DNA of 64,000 nucleotides from DASYZQ01 sp035946175 (GCA_035946175.1 DASYZQ010000008.1:22035-86034), one strand, 5' to 3'; counted from the first letter of the stretch, positions 9,627-19,635 are shown. Program-made: numbers and translations. The notes: a model not told the origin generated them from the sequence alone.

Positions 9627-10103
9627 ATGGACAAACTACGTAGCCCAAAAGACCCGAATATTGCTACGAAACTTACGGCTGCAGCACTACTCCTGGGGGT
9701 ACTGGCAGGGTGCGGTACCATTACGGGCAAATCAAGTAGCCCAAGGACTGGTGGTTGCACCCAGGGCCGACAGAGAGTCAAAATAGTACCATTCAGTTCT
9801 GCATCGCCGATCGGCGATGCAGAGCCATTCATAAATTGGCCGAATATTAGGCAAGATGCTGGCAATGTCAATGGAGATGAAGAAGCCGTCGTGGTCAATT
9901 ATGACGACGGCACCGTGACTAGATCACAGGCTGAGCAAAAGGCAAGAGCAGTGGCTAGGGAGGCTTCATTGGAGCTCGGCATACCAGAAGACCCGGCTGC
10001 CACTGGAGCAGTAATAGGCCCAGCAGATATTGGCAACATATTGATTGGCAAGGGAGCTAGGATCAATCAATTTATCGCCAATAACGGTTGCCTTACACAA
10101 TAA
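9627..10103 (+). CDS. Lipoprotein-like secreted protein, function unknown
   Basis: From the ATG at 9627 the protein is 158 residues. It has a signal peptide with a lipobox-like LAGC near residue 28 (VLAGCGTI), so it may be lipidated and held at the outer face of the membrane. The mature part is hydrophilic, with an acidic stretch (GDEEAVVVNYDDG), an Ala/Arg/Glu-rich helix (about 95-120) and a final Cys. I chose this ATG rather than the upstream TTG because the -10 box lies directly before it. A weak hairpin without a T-run (10106-10120) follows. Family not recognised. Confidence 0.6.
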   Translation: MDKLRSPKDPNIATKLTAAALLLGVLAGCGTITGKSSSPRTGGCTQGRQRVKIVPFSSASPIGDAEPFINWPNIRQDAGNVNGDEEAVVVNYDDGTVTRSQAEQKARAVAREASLELGIPEDPAATGAVIGPADIGNILIGKGARINQFIANNGCLTQ

Positions 10104-10298
10104 ATCGCCCGACCCGGGCGTCAATTTCCCACTCCAAGACCCGATAAGTCGTGCCATTATAACCATTGAAATCATTTTGTGCATAAACCACTCTCCAAGG
10201 CAGAATAACGTGGCAGGGTGGAGTGCAGCCGACGGGAGCAAGCAATATTTGCAGTAGCCCCAACGCAAGGGTAGAGTAAAAAGTAGGAGAATATCTTA

Positions 10299-10952
10299 GT
10301 GTATCCGGCAGTTGGCAAAAAAGTTGCTGAGTTTTTCACAAACTATCCCCCTCGGCGGTTTGCGAAAGGTGAACTACTCATCCGAGCCGAGGAAGAGCCG
10401 CGCGGCATCTTTTATATTACGAAAGGGCATGTTAACCAATATGACATATCCCTTAGTGGTATTGATGTCTTTGTTAATGTATTCAAGCCACCGGCATTTT
10501 TCCCGATGTCTTGGGCTATGAACAAAACACCGAATCACTATTTTTTTGAAGCCGCTACTTTCGTAACCGCGCGACTCGCACCACCAGATGAGACGGTCGC
10601 TTTCCTCAAAAAGAACCCCGATGTTCTTTTTGATTTGCTAGCTCGGGTATATAGAGGGACTGATGGTATGCAACGCCGTCTTGCTCATATTGTCGGCGGG
10701 GATTCGAAAAGCCGGGTGATCTTTGAATTACTCAATGCAGCTGCCCGTTTTGGGGTAGACGAAAAAGCTGCTCAGGCAGTATTCATCCCGCTTAGACAAG
10801 GTGAGCTCGCCCAGCACGCCGGATTAACTCGTGAGACAGTTAGCCGTACTATGCAACAGCTTAAAGATTCAGGACTCGCAGAAGCCGCTCGTGGCGGAAT
10901 TGTGATCCACAATGTTGCCGGTCTTGAATCAATGCTTGGCAGTCAGTTATAA
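10299..10952 (+). CDS. Crp/Fnr family transcriptional regulator
   Basis: A 217-residue protein with an N-terminal cyclic-nucleotide-binding-type beta-barrel (about residues 12-110, including KGELLIRAEEEPRGIFYITKG) and a C-terminal winged helix (about 150-210). The recognition helix region contains AGLTRETVSRTMQQL, the family's E-x-x-S-R pattern. The barrel lacks the classic cAMP phosphate cassette, and no Cys cluster for iron-sulfur binding is present, so the signal is unknown. It starts with GTG preceded by a taggaga site. It is transcribed toward the GH5 gene on the opposite strand, and its targets cannot be deduced. Confidence 0.88.
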   Translation: MYPAVGKKVAEFFTNYPPRRFAKGELLIRAEEEPRGIFYITKGHVNQYDISLSGIDVFVNVFKPPAFFPMSWAMNKTPNHYFFEAATFVTARLAPPDETVAFLKKNPDVLFDLLARVYRGTDGMQRRLAHIVGGDSKSRVIFELLNAAARFGVDEKAAQAVFIPLRQGELAQHAGLTRETVSRTMQQLKDSGLAEAARGGIVIHNVAGLESMLGSQL

Positions 10953-10969
10953 CGAAGGGTAGCCGTTTC

Positions 10970-12529
10970 TCAAAGCCTAAGATGCATACCGTGATGCATC
11001 ATTAAAATACCAGATTGTCCTTTACTACGCTTTCGCTGGTGCTTGGCTTGTTTGAGAAGTTGTGGGCGCAATAGAAAGGCACCAACAGCTCCAATACAAA
11101 TAATGAATAATCCATATCCTATTCCTGACACTTGGGTGCTAGAAGGCTTCTTCTTTTGGGGAGTTGCTGCTGGAGTTGCCAATAGGTCATGACGGGCTGA
11201 GTGGGATGCTGGGGTAACTGATCGGGGTAAGGTAGGCGAGGTCGTATGTTGAGCATGCTGACTTGTTACCGCTGGAGATGAATTGGGGCCATTCGTCCCA
11301 CCAGTGCTGCTAGTTGAAGATGTACCGGGTGCTGTCCCCGGTGACGGTGTTGATGGGGTTGATGAAGCCGGAGGGGTCGGTGCTTGGAAAACAAAAGCAT
11401 ATTGACTTAACATACCGAGAAGGGGGTCTCCAGGGTTTATATCGTAAGAACAAGTTGTAGTATTGCCAGGCACAAAATCCCAAGGGATAAAACCGGCTAC
11501 TCCTGCCCGAAACATAGCGGTAAGTTTGGCCTGCATTTGTGAGACCCGCTGATCAAGCGTATCGCATCCACTTGCCTGATTGCTAGCATGAATCCCTACC
11601 TCACCAACGATAAGTGGTTTATTAATCTGATTCATCTGGTTTATTCTGACCTGCAAACCGTTGTATTGATCACCGGGAAGTGGCGAACCATCTGCGTTGT
11701 AATCGTGATAGCTAGCCACATTGATATACTGACTGTTGTTCACCATTTGGTAATCACTGCCGGAAGTACCACACTGGCCACTGCCAATTAGACCGGAACT
11801 AATAAGATGATTGGCGTCGATATGTTTAATTTCCGCCCCAACAGCATTAAAGAAACTGAGCAGTGCATTGGCGGCGGCAGTCTCACTGTTACAAGTCTTG
11901 TTGGTCCAACACGATGATCCGTTCGTCGGGGTGGAACAGCTCGAAGCTTCCGGTTCATTGACCGGCTCCCACATAGCGACCGTCGAGTTATTTACGTAGT
12001 GAGTAACGATCTGCTGTACGTAAGCGGCATACGATAAAGGATCCGCCGAAGAGTTGTAGTCAGCCGTATAACCCCCCTGGTACCAAGCCAGCCCATGCCA
12101 ATAGTTATCATCGCATACTCCGCCCTGATCGCTTAGTGTCAGAATCAATTTAATATTATGAGCGCTTGCGGCATTTACAACTCGGTCAAGATACGTCCAA
12201 TCAATTTGCCGCGTGTTTACATTTACTGCCATCGAACCCTGAAAAGCCCACATTCTCACCATAGAGTATGGCTGTAATGAACTAAAAAAATCATTTAATT
12301 GTTGATCGGTGAATGTCGACCCACAACCACTATTACCCCCATGGTCGCTAGCCAGCTCGTAGGCATTAATCCCTGTAAACCGATAGACCTGACCCTCATA
12401 GTAAAGTTTATTACTTTGTTGACTAATAAAGGAGGAACCTTGAGCCTCAGCGGAATTTCCACAGATAGGAATAAGTTGAAAAACTACAAAAACTAGTACG
12501 ATAAAAAATATGCTTCTGTGCCGTTTCAT
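10970..12529 (-). CDS. Secreted, membrane-anchored GH5-like glycoside hydrolase (mannanase/cellulase type)
   Basis: A 519-residue enzyme predicted to cut beta-linked glycans outside the cell. Residues 1-30 form a signal peptide. The catalytic (beta/alpha)8 domain covers about 35-385, with the acid/base Glu192 in WEPVNEP and the nucleophile Glu310 in LIVGEVG, both as in clan GH-A. A Pro/Ser/Thr/Gly-rich linker (about 385-465) leads to a C-terminal membrane segment (about 475-495) and a basic tail, so the enzyme is held at the surface. It faces away from the divergently transcribed double GT2 gene. It may trim the cell's own polysaccharide rather than digest food; that is inferred from context. 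Confidence 0.85.
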   Translation of the reverse strand: MKRHRSIFFIVLVFVVFQLIPICGNSAEAQGSSFISQQSNKLYYEGQVYRFTGINAYELASDHGGNSGCGSTFTDQQLNDFFSSLQPYSMVRMWAFQGSMAVNVNTRQIDWTYLDRVVNAASAHNIKLILTLSDQGGVCDDNYWHGLAWYQGGYTADYNSSADPLSYAAYVQQIVTHYVNNSTVAMWEPVNEPEASSCSTPTNGSSCWTNKTCNSETAAANALLSFFNAVGAEIKHIDANHLISSGLIGSGQCGTSGSDYQMVNNSQYINVASYHDYNADGSPLPGDQYNGLQVRINQMNQINKPLIVGEVGIHASNQASGCDTLDQRVSQMQAKLTAMFRAGVAGFIPWDFVPGNTTTCSYDINPGDPLLGMLSQYAFVFQAPTPPASSTPSTPSPGTAPGTSSTSSTGGTNGPNSSPAVTSQHAQHTTSPTLPRSVTPASHSARHDLLATPAATPQKKKPSSTQVSGIGYGLFIICIGAVGAFLLRPQLLKQAKHQRKRSKGQSGILMMHHGMHLRL

Positions 12530-12879
12530 TTTTTGTGTTCTACTCCCTTTGATATGTTTGTTTCGCGCCGCAGAAGAAGAGTATACGCTATAATAAACAT
12601 TAGCATAAGGCTACGTTAATGTCTGTAGCCTGTTATGAGGTAGAGTAGTCGCATAGCTTTCGGCATTCTGACCTTAACGGATATTATCCGGCACATAAGG
12701 ACGCCGTAGCCGATTACACCACCCTGCGGCTCAGATCAAGGCTTGTGGGATGGTACTGATGGATATGCCAAGCGGATACATATCTACATCAACAGGAGTT
12801 TTACTTATTGTATAGTCTATGTGAATTATGTTAATATTAGATCGAATCATTTATAACAACGAAGTAGTCGTAAGTTACT
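12530..12879 (+). other. 350-bp divergent intergenic region with possible structured RNA
   Basis: The gap between the GH5 gene (-) and the double GT2 gene (+) has a TATAAT at 12589-12594 on the plus strand, followed by three hairpins: AGGCTAC/GTAGCCT (12608-12614, 12625-12631); a two-part stem CCTTA-CGGAT/ATCCG-TAAGG (12672-12700); and AGCCG/CGGCT (12708-12712, 12727-12731). No open frame explains it. It could be a structured 5' leader or small RNA for the downstream synthase gene. No known riboswitch consensus was recognised, and hairpins of this size can occur by chance. Confidence 0.35.
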
Positions 12880-15084
12880 ATGTCAGAGAGTCGGGACAGT
12901 AGACCCGTATTATCGATTGTAGTGCCTGTATACAACGAGGAAGATAATATCGTTCCTCTGGTTCAGGCAATCCATAATGCGCTCGCTATGAGTGCTATCA
13001 CATACGAGATAATTTTTGTTGATGATCACTCAGAAGACAAAACCGTCGAGCGAATTCGCGCTTTAATGGGAACATCCCCTGTGCAGCTCTACGCTAAAGA
13101 GGGCGTTCACGGGAAAGCTCAATCATTAATTGAAGGGTTTGGGCATATTCACGGGCAGTATATCGCCATGATTGACGGGGATTTGCAGTACAATCCGCGC
13201 TACATACCGGCTATGCTCAAACCTTTAATGGATGGCACATATGATGTCATGGTTGCCAACCGTAAGTCGCTTCATGATGATAGTAAGTTGCGACGCATAG
13301 CAAGCTACTCATTTCGAATTATCTTTGGACGATTGCTGTGGAATATGCGCATGGATATCCAGTCCGGGCTTAAGGTATTCCGCGCCGATATCCTGCAACG
13401 AATTGCTGTTGATTCCAAGCCTTGGACCTTTGACTTGGAATTTTTGCTTAAGGCGAAAAATGCTGGCTACAAAATTGGTGAAGTTAATATCGATTTTGGC
13501 GTAAGAACCGCCGGCAAAACAAAGCTAAGGGTTCTATCAGCAAGTTACCAAATTGGTAAAGAAACTATGCGCCTTAGATTTAACCCGCCCAATTACATAC
13601 CCTTCAATAAAACCGATAGTCCTAGGGATGGCTTTCACTACAGGGGTAAAGCCTATGAACCATATAACCAGCTAAATATTCACGAGACTGCTGTCCACCG
13701 TTTTTCTACCCGTCAATCCATTATCGGGGTATTTTTCGCTTTGGCCATAATTATCGGACTTATCTTCGACTTTCATGCAGTATTCGTGATTGCCATAGCA
13801 GCCCTCACAACTCTGTACCTAGGCGACTTGGTGCTGAGTCTAATAATGGTGACTAGGAGCTACTACGGCATTGGCGCTGAGGCTGTCACCGAAGATGAAA
13901 TTGCGTCACGCCAGTCCTGGCCTGTATATACAATCTTTTGCCCGCTGTATAAGGAATCGGCCATTCTTTCGCAGTTTGTGAGTGCTATGACCAAGTTGGA
14001 ATATCCCAAAAATAAATTAGAAGTGATGCTACTTCTGGAATCCGATGATATAGATACGATTGCGGCAGCCCGGGACATGCAATTACCGCATTATTTCAAA
14101 ATCGTTGTCGTACCGGACTCTATGCCCAAAACAAAACCTAAGGCTTGTAACTATGGGCTCAGTTTAGCAAAAGGTGAATACGCAGTTATTTATGATGCTG
14201 AGGATATCCCTGATCCACTGCAACTGAAAAAATCGGTTGTTGTTTTTAAGCGCTCAGATAGCAAGATTGGTTGCATACAGGCTAAGCTCAATTACTATAA
14301 CTGGGATCAAAACATCTTAACGCGCTTATTTACTCTCGAGTATTCCCTGTGGTTTGATCTTATCCTACCAGGGTTGCAATCAATCAACGCACCTATCCCA
14401 CTCGGCGGGACATCAAATCATTTTAGAACATCGGATTTGCGCAAATTCGGCGGCTGGGATCCATTCAATGTCACTGAAGATGCTGATCTCGGTATTCGTT
14501 TGGCGAAAAATGGTTATTCCACACTGATGCTCGATTCAGTCACAATGGAGGAAGCAAATAGTCATTATCGGAATTGGATTCGCCAACGATCGCGTTGGAT
14601 TAAGGGTTATATTCAAACATACTTCGTGCATACGAGGAAAATGACTATCAAACAAAGCCGCCGTAACTTTTCAATCTTCCATTTAATTATCGGCGGCAAG
14701 GTGCTGTCATCTTTGATAAACCCAATTCTATGGCTGTTGACCATAAGCTATTTCCTTTTTGATCATAAGGTCGGTAGCTACATACATTCATTGTATAGCC
14801 CGGTAGTCCTCTATATCGGAATTATTGCCCTGATTGTCGGCAACTTCTTGTATCTTTATATGTATATGCTAGGGGCGGCAAAGCGTAATCACAGCGAACT
14901 TATAATAGCCGCACTGTTGGTGCCGTTCTACTGGCTGATGATCAGCATAGCTACACCCAAAGCAATTAAAGAGTTCATAACCAAACCATTCCACTGGCAA
15001 AAAACAATCCATGGTCTCCACCTCGCTCACATGCGACTGGAGATCGATGATACTCACTCCCTAGCGAATGTAGAGGCAGAATGA
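12880..15084 (+). CDS. Double GT2 protein: polyprenyl-phosphate-type GT2 fused to processive membrane GT2
   Basis: A 734-residue fusion. Residues about 8-230 are a DPM1-like GT2 domain (PVYNEEDN, FVDDHSED near 46-53, IDGDLQ near 98-103), the kind that makes polyprenyl-phosphate sugars. Two membrane segments follow (about 280-325). Residues about 340-600 are a second GT2 of the cellulose/hyaluronan synthase type with DAED near 438, TED near 532 and the Q-x-x-R-W motif (QRSRW) near 568-572, then three or four membrane segments. The second half therefore looks like a processive synthase. It overlaps the GT-C/GH5 gene by four bases, so both are probably made together. Donor sugars are unknown. 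Confidence 0.85.
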   Translation: MSESRDSRPVLSIVVPVYNEEDNIVPLVQAIHNALAMSAITYEIIFVDDHSEDKTVERIRALMGTSPVQLYAKEGVHGKAQSLIEGFGHIHGQYIAMIDGDLQYNPRYIPAMLKPLMDGTYDVMVANRKSLHDDSKLRRIASYSFRIIFGRLLWNMRMDIQSGLKVFRADILQRIAVDSKPWTFDLEFLLKAKNAGYKIGEVNIDFGVRTAGKTKLRVLSASYQIGKETMRLRFNPPNYIPFNKTDSPRDGFHYRGKAYEPYNQLNIHETAVHRFSTRQSIIGVFFALAIIIGLIFDFHAVFVIAIAALTTLYLGDLVLSLIMVTRSYYGIGAEAVTEDEIASRQSWPVYTIFCPLYKESAILSQFVSAMTKLEYPKNKLEVMLLLESDDIDTIAAARDMQLPHYFKIVVVPDSMPKTKPKACNYGLSLAKGEYAVIYDAEDIPDPLQLKKSVVVFKRSDSKIGCIQAKLNYYNWDQNILTRLFTLEYSLWFDLILPGLQSINAPIPLGGTSNHFRTSDLRKFGGWDPFNVTEDADLGIRLAKNGYSTLMLDSVTMEEANSHYRNWIRQRSRWIKGYIQTYFVHTRKMTIKQSRRNFSIFHLIIGGKVLSSLINPILWLLTISYFLFDHKVGSYIHSLYSPVVLYIGIIALIVGNFLYLYMYMLGAAKRNHSELIIAALLVPFYWLMISIATPKAIKEFITKPFHWQKTIHGLHLAHMRLEIDDTHSLANVEAE

Positions 15085-17636
15085 CCCGCAAACGTCAACT
15101 ATCTATCGGGGTGGGTGCAATCATTGCCAGCAGCATTATTGCTTGGGTTGTAACCTACGCGCATCATTTGGTTACCACTTATAGCGATGCAATGTCGCGC
15201 CTGGATATTGCACGAATGGTAGTCGATAACCTGCAGCCGGGGCTGGCACAGCTTGGTAGTGTTTGGTTGCCCCTCAATCAACTCTTCAGCCTACCGCTCA
15301 TATGGAATACCTGGGCTTGGCATAGTGGTTTTGCCGGTAGCTTCATATCGATGGCGTCCTATGTAGTGGCGACTGTCTACGTCTTTAAAATCATACGAGA
15401 GCTTACCAGTAACCAGCTCGCCGCAGGACTCGGTGCGTTAGCCTTTGGGCTAAACCCAAACCTGCTGTATTTACAATCTACACCCCTAACTGAGCCACTG
15501 TTCTTAGCCCTAATGATTACTGGGACATGCTACCTCATACGTTACCTTAAAACGCGTGATCCAAAATTTCTAGCACTTGCCGCTGTTCTATTGGCTCTAC
15601 AAGTTCTGACGCGCTATGATGGCTGGTTCATCGCCGGCATAGATACGCTCGTTCTGCTCGGGGCAGAGCTAATAGTCTACAAGCAGGCGATCAAGAAGGT
15701 TATTGGAACTCTTACTCTATTTTTAACCCCGGCTCTGATAGCCATGCTTTTATGGTTCTTATGGAATTATCTAATTTTTGGGAATATTCTGTACTCGTTC
15801 ACTGGGCCATATTCAGCACATGCTCAGCAAGCTGTTATTCAGGCACGAAGTGGTCTTATTACCAAAAACAACCTACTTATCTCATCAAAGGCCTTTGGCC
15901 TTGATGCTCTCCTTAATATTGGGGTATTCGTTACCTTGGCCGGCATTGCCGGCTGGGCATTATATCTTATTAGAACGAACACATTGCCGATAAAGATGCG
16001 ACTGTTAATCGCCAACCTACTGCTTGCCGCTATCGCGTTCAATATTATCGCCCTCTTCATAGGCTTTTCTATCCTGAACATCCCCGAGCTGCACTGGGCC
16101 CCATCGCATACGTTGGCTGGTGAGTATTTTAATGTACGCTACGGTATAACCGCCCTTCCTTTCGTAGCAGTTGGCTTCGGATTGTTAGCCGCAAAATTAC
16201 GGCCGTCGTTTAGGCTGCTTCTGATCCCGTTGGTATTCTTGCAATTTGGGCTATTAGTCGGAGGAGGGCTGATTACTGTCAAAGATGGGACTATCGGCAG
16301 TAGTGCTTTTCTGAATCAGGATATCGCTGCAGCGATTAAGGCTGACGTTGCCAAAAATGATCGGGTTGTCATGTCCAGTTCAGTTTTTAACGGCGTGATG
16401 TTTGAAAGTGGGCTTAATCTCAAACAATACATCCATGAAGGAGTGAGCAGGGAATGGCAGGCAGCAATTGCTGACCCAACCTTGTATGCAAAATGGGTAG
16501 TAACTGCCAACGGTAATTTCGGCGATCCAGTATATAACAGTTTGGTAACCAAAGAGAGAAGCGTATTCTTACGATCTTACAAATTAGTATATGCCGGGCA
16601 ACATGCCAACTTATATATGCGATTGGCGCCATATGATCAGTTCATAGGTATAGCGCACAACCAACTGGAATTCAACGACACCACCTTCCAAATACGAGGC
16701 GTTAACTCCTACGATCTCGCCTATCAGAGCAATGCGCAAATTGCTGACACGTTTAAAGCGCTACAGCAGGCCCACGTCAATACAGTACGTTTCTGGCTTT
16801 TTGGGGATGGCATTGCTAACGGGTTTCAGCCGAGTGCTGGTATTTTGAATGAGAAAAGTCTCGAAAAAACGGACTACATTTTAGCGCAGGCATATAACTA
16901 TCGTATACGAGTGATGCCAACACTCGTCAACAACTTCAACGACTACGGCGGAGCAAACCAATATGTTTCATGGGTCGGCTTGGACAATGCTCACGACCAA
17001 TTCTTTACCAATCCGACTATCATTGCACTCTATGAGAATTACCTAAACCATATACTGTCACGCAATAACCATCTGCGTGGTATCGAGTATAGTAACGATC
17101 CGACCATCGCCGCTTGGGATATTATGAATGAGCCACGCACTGACAACGGCAATACGGCACCAATTGCCACCTGGGCGAATCAAATTGCGCGGTATATAAA
17201 ACAGAAAGACTCCAATCATCTGGTAACTATTAGTCTGGATAAACCCACAGCCGACAGCGGCGAGAGCACCATCTGTGCTAGCCAATACCTTGATTTCTGC
17301 TCAATGCATATCTACCCACAGGATCCCGGCATCGCGTCATATACTTCTTACCCGCAAGAGCTGCAAGCAATAACCAAGTACAAACAGATCGCCAGCAGCA
17401 TTAAGAAACCGGCCGTTGTCAGCGAAATCGGCATATCCAAGGCGTATCAACCATTTAATCAGCCACCACTGCCAGTCCTTAGTGACTCCTTACAGGCTAT
17501 CAACAAAGACGGATACAGCGGTTGGCTAATATGGAATTGGTCTCAAAATCCTGATAGCTCCTTTGGGTTTTCGCCAGATGGCACCAATGGGTTGTACACC
17601 CAAAATGACCTCGAAGGGCTGACGGCCCTTCGATGA
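15081..17636 (+). CDS. Membrane GT-C-like protein fused to an outer GH5-type glycoside hydrolase domain
   Basis: An 851-residue fusion. Residues about 5-395 have around ten hydrophobic segments and resemble GT39/ArnT-type GT-C enzymes that use polyprenyl-phosphate sugars (acidic first loop TYSDAMSRLDIARM). A short outer domain follows to about 510. Residues about 520-851 are a clan GH-A domain like endo-beta-mannanases (QIRGVNSYDL), with the acid/base Glu in DIMNEPR near 684 and the nucleophile in VVSEIGIS near 781. A polymer-building part and a polymer-cutting part in one chain is unusual. Coupled by a four-base overlap to the double GT2 gene, whose first domain could supply its lipid-sugar donor. 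Confidence 0.8.
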   Translation: MTRKRQLSIGVGAIIASSIIAWVVTYAHHLVTTYSDAMSRLDIARMVVDNLQPGLAQLGSVWLPLNQLFSLPLIWNTWAWHSGFAGSFISMASYVVATVYVFKIIRELTSNQLAAGLGALAFGLNPNLLYLQSTPLTEPLFLALMITGTCYLIRYLKTRDPKFLALAAVLLALQVLTRYDGWFIAGIDTLVLLGAELIVYKQAIKKVIGTLTLFLTPALIAMLLWFLWNYLIFGNILYSFTGPYSAHAQQAVIQARSGLITKNNLLISSKAFGLDALLNIGVFVTLAGIAGWALYLIRTNTLPIKMRLLIANLLLAAIAFNIIALFIGFSILNIPELHWAPSHTLAGEYFNVRYGITALPFVAVGFGLLAAKLRPSFRLLLIPLVFLQFGLLVGGGLITVKDGTIGSSAFLNQDIAAAIKADVAKNDRVVMSSSVFNGVMFESGLNLKQYIHEGVSREWQAAIADPTLYAKWVVTANGNFGDPVYNSLVTKERSVFLRSYKLVYAGQHANLYMRLAPYDQFIGIAHNQLEFNDTTFQIRGVNSYDLAYQSNAQIADTFKALQQAHVNTVRFWLFGDGIANGFQPSAGILNEKSLEKTDYILAQAYNYRIRVMPTLVNNFNDYGGANQYVSWVGLDNAHDQFFTNPTIIALYENYLNHILSRNNHLRGIEYSNDPTIAAWDIMNEPRTDNGNTAPIATWANQIARYIKQKDSNHLVTISLDKPTADSGESTICASQYLDFCSMHIYPQDPGIASYTSYPQELQAITKYKQIASSIKKPAVVSEIGISKAYQPFNQPPLPVLSDSLQAINKDGYSGWLIWNWSQNPDSSFGFSPDGTNGLYTQNDLEGLTALR

Positions 17637-17745
17637 GCAGTGAATTCGGACACATCTTTGTTAAATTTCACATTTTATCTTGCGTTACTGTTAATCTCTG
17701 ATACAGTCTAAGATAATATCAATTATTACAAGGTTAGGTTATTAC

Positions 17746-19635
17746 ATGAAACGGATACTACTATTTGGATTACCACTTGCTTTGGCCGTACTGGTAGGGG
17801 CTGCTGCAGTATTTGCAAAAACGGTCAATGCTAGCTCACCAACACCTCTAGGGGGCATGAATCTATCTGGTTATTGCACGAGCCAGTCACAAGGCAGTGC
17901 CACATTAAATGGTGCTGTTTGGGATTGCAGTAACAACAATCAGCCCATCGACATGAATGCAGCCTGTGTTTGGCAATATAACATTACTGGGGCGTATGCT
18001 TCCGAGACCAGACCAAATGATCCGTATTCGTATGAATGCTTTTCAAACACAACACCGCCAACCGATTTAGGAGGGATGAGCTTAGATCAGTACTGCAGCG
18101 CCATCAATGAAGGTCCCTATTCTTACTTAAACGGACAGGTATGGAGTTGTACCGGAAATGGTCAGCCCATCGACATGAATGCAGCCTGTGTTTGGCAATA
18201 TAACATTACTGGGGCGTATGCCGCTGAATCAGTGCCCGGTAATGTATATACTTACAACTGTTATTCCCAAGGCACGACACCACCACCCAACGCAACCGAT
18301 GACTGGCCAACATATAAGTATGGAGCAACTCGTAGCAGCTACAACAACCAAGAGACAATCATCAATGCCAGCTCAGCAGCTAATCTCAAGCAAATTCTAG
18401 ACATTGCTCCGGCAGCGCCAGGAGCCGTTATTTCAGATCAACCTGCTGTTGTTAACAACGTCATGTACTATGGTGACTGGTCAGGCAATTTTTATGCAAA
18501 AAATATCAATGGTACTGTTCTGTGGAGTAAAAATTTAGGAGTTATGACACCCCCAGCAGCCAATAGCTGTAGTCCAAAAAGTCTCGGTGTTGTCAGTAGC
18601 CCAAGTGTCAGAACAATAAGTGTCAATGGTGTCGGAACCCCCATCGTCTATATAACCGGTGCGGATGGATTTATGTATGCGCTTTACGCAAGCAACGGCA
18701 ACGTCTTATGGAGGACTCAGTTGACTGATCCAACAACCGGAGGTCTGCTTTGGGACTCACCTGCCGAATACGACGGAAGTGTATTTGTCGGGCTAGCATC
18801 ATATGGTGACTGCCCACTCGTGCAAGGCAAAGAATTTAAATTGAACTGGCGGACAGGGGCGATGCAGGCAGTAGCCAAACTCGTACCGGATGGTTGTGTT
18901 GGAGCAGGTGAATGGGCATCACCGACTATTGATCAAACCAACAATAAGATCTATATCTCAACCGGCACCCAAGATAATTCATGCAAGGTAAACGGGCAAC
19001 CCTACGTAGAACCAAACGCCCTGGCAATCGTAGAGCTTGATCTGAACCTTAATATACTAGGCTCATGGCGAATACCGTCATCAGAACAGGGTATCGATAG
19101 TGATTTCGGTGTTTCACCGGCACTCACAACTGCCACGATTAACGGCGTATCGACACAATTAGTGTCAGGCGGCAATAAGAATGGACGTTATTACATATTT
19201 AAGCGTGATGCACTATCAGCAGGCCCAATAACAGATAAGGTCTTAGGCCAAGGTGGTACTTGCCCTGATTGTGGCAATGGGACTATTTCATCGTCCGCAA
19301 CTGATGGCAAGGTACTATATCAGGGTACCGGCAGCACTACGGTTAATGGCGTAAGCTATAAATCAACGATCGTAGCCATGAATCCGGCCAATGGGGCAAT
19401 CATATGGCAACATGGGTTTGCTCATGCGGTTGTTGCGACACCAACACTACTTCAGGGTGTACTCATAGTGCCAGAGGGCAATAATCTTGATCTTATCAAT
19501 ACCGCAAACGGCAATGAAATACGACAGGTTACTCCTCCAGGAGCAGGTTCAGTATTCGACGCACCGGCAGCCGTAGCCCGCGGCAGAATATTCTTAGGTG
19601 ACCTGAATGGCAACTTCTACGAATTTGGCGTTTAA
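17746..19635 (+). CDS. Secreted protein with two Cys-rich repeats and a PQQ-type beta-propeller
   Basis: A 629-residue protein with a signal peptide (about residues 1-28). Residues about 33-100 and 106-175 are two copies of a Cys-containing module (LGGM-x-L/D-x-Y-C ... IDMNAACVWQY ... Y-x-C) that I know from many secreted actinobacterial and Chloroflexi proteins; a lectin-like role is a guess. Residues about 185-629 are a beta-propeller of PQQ/quinoprotein-like repeats (such as VLWSKNLG, VLWRTQLTD, IIWQHGFAH), related to PQQ dehydrogenases and polyvinyl alcohol dehydrogenase. Whether it binds PQQ or is only a binding scaffold is unclear. The neighbouring VKOR gene could help form its disulfides. 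Confidence 0.75.
   Translation: MKRILLFGLPLALAVLVGAAAVFAKTVNASSPTPLGGMNLSGYCTSQSQGSATLNGAVWDCSNNNQPIDMNAACVWQYNITGAYASETRPNDPYSYECFSNTTPPTDLGGMSLDQYCSAINEGPYSYLNGQVWSCTGNGQPIDMNAACVWQYNITGAYAAESVPGNVYTYNCYSQGTTPPPNATDDWPTYKYGATRSSYNNQETIINASSAANLKQILDIAPAAPGAVISDQPAVVNNVMYYGDWSGNFYAKNINGTVLWSKNLGVMTPPAANSCSPKSLGVVSSPSVRTISVNGVGTPIVYITGADGFMYALYASNGNVLWRTQLTDPTTGGLLWDSPAEYDGSVFVGLASYGDCPLVQGKEFKLNWRTGAMQAVAKLVPDGCVGAGEWASPTIDQTNNKIYISTGTQDNSCKVNGQPYVEPNALAIVELDLNLNILGSWRIPSSEQGIDSDFGVSPALTTATINGVSTQLVSGGNKNGRYYIFKRDALSAGPITDKVLGQGGTCPDCGNGTISSSATDGKVLYQGTGSTTVNGVSYKSTIVAMNPANGAIIWQHGFAHAVVATPTLLQGVLIVPEGNNLDLINTANGNEIRQVTPPGAGSVFDAPAAVARGRIFLGDLNGNFYEFGV
17940..18221 (+). repeat. Identical 60-bp direct repeats within the Cys-rich modules
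   Basis: Positions 17940-17999 and 18162-18221 are identical over 60 bases, offset by 222 bases (74 codons). They encode the same core (QPIDMNAACVWQYNITGAYA) in the two tandem modules, while the flanking parts of the modules differ. This points to a recent duplication or gene conversion. Confidence 0.92.

Noticed and set aside
9425..9898. Minus-strand open frame of 157 codons over the lipoprotein-like gene
   Set aside because: It has no ribosome binding site and low-complexity content, and overlaps a plus-strand gene with a lipobox and promoter.
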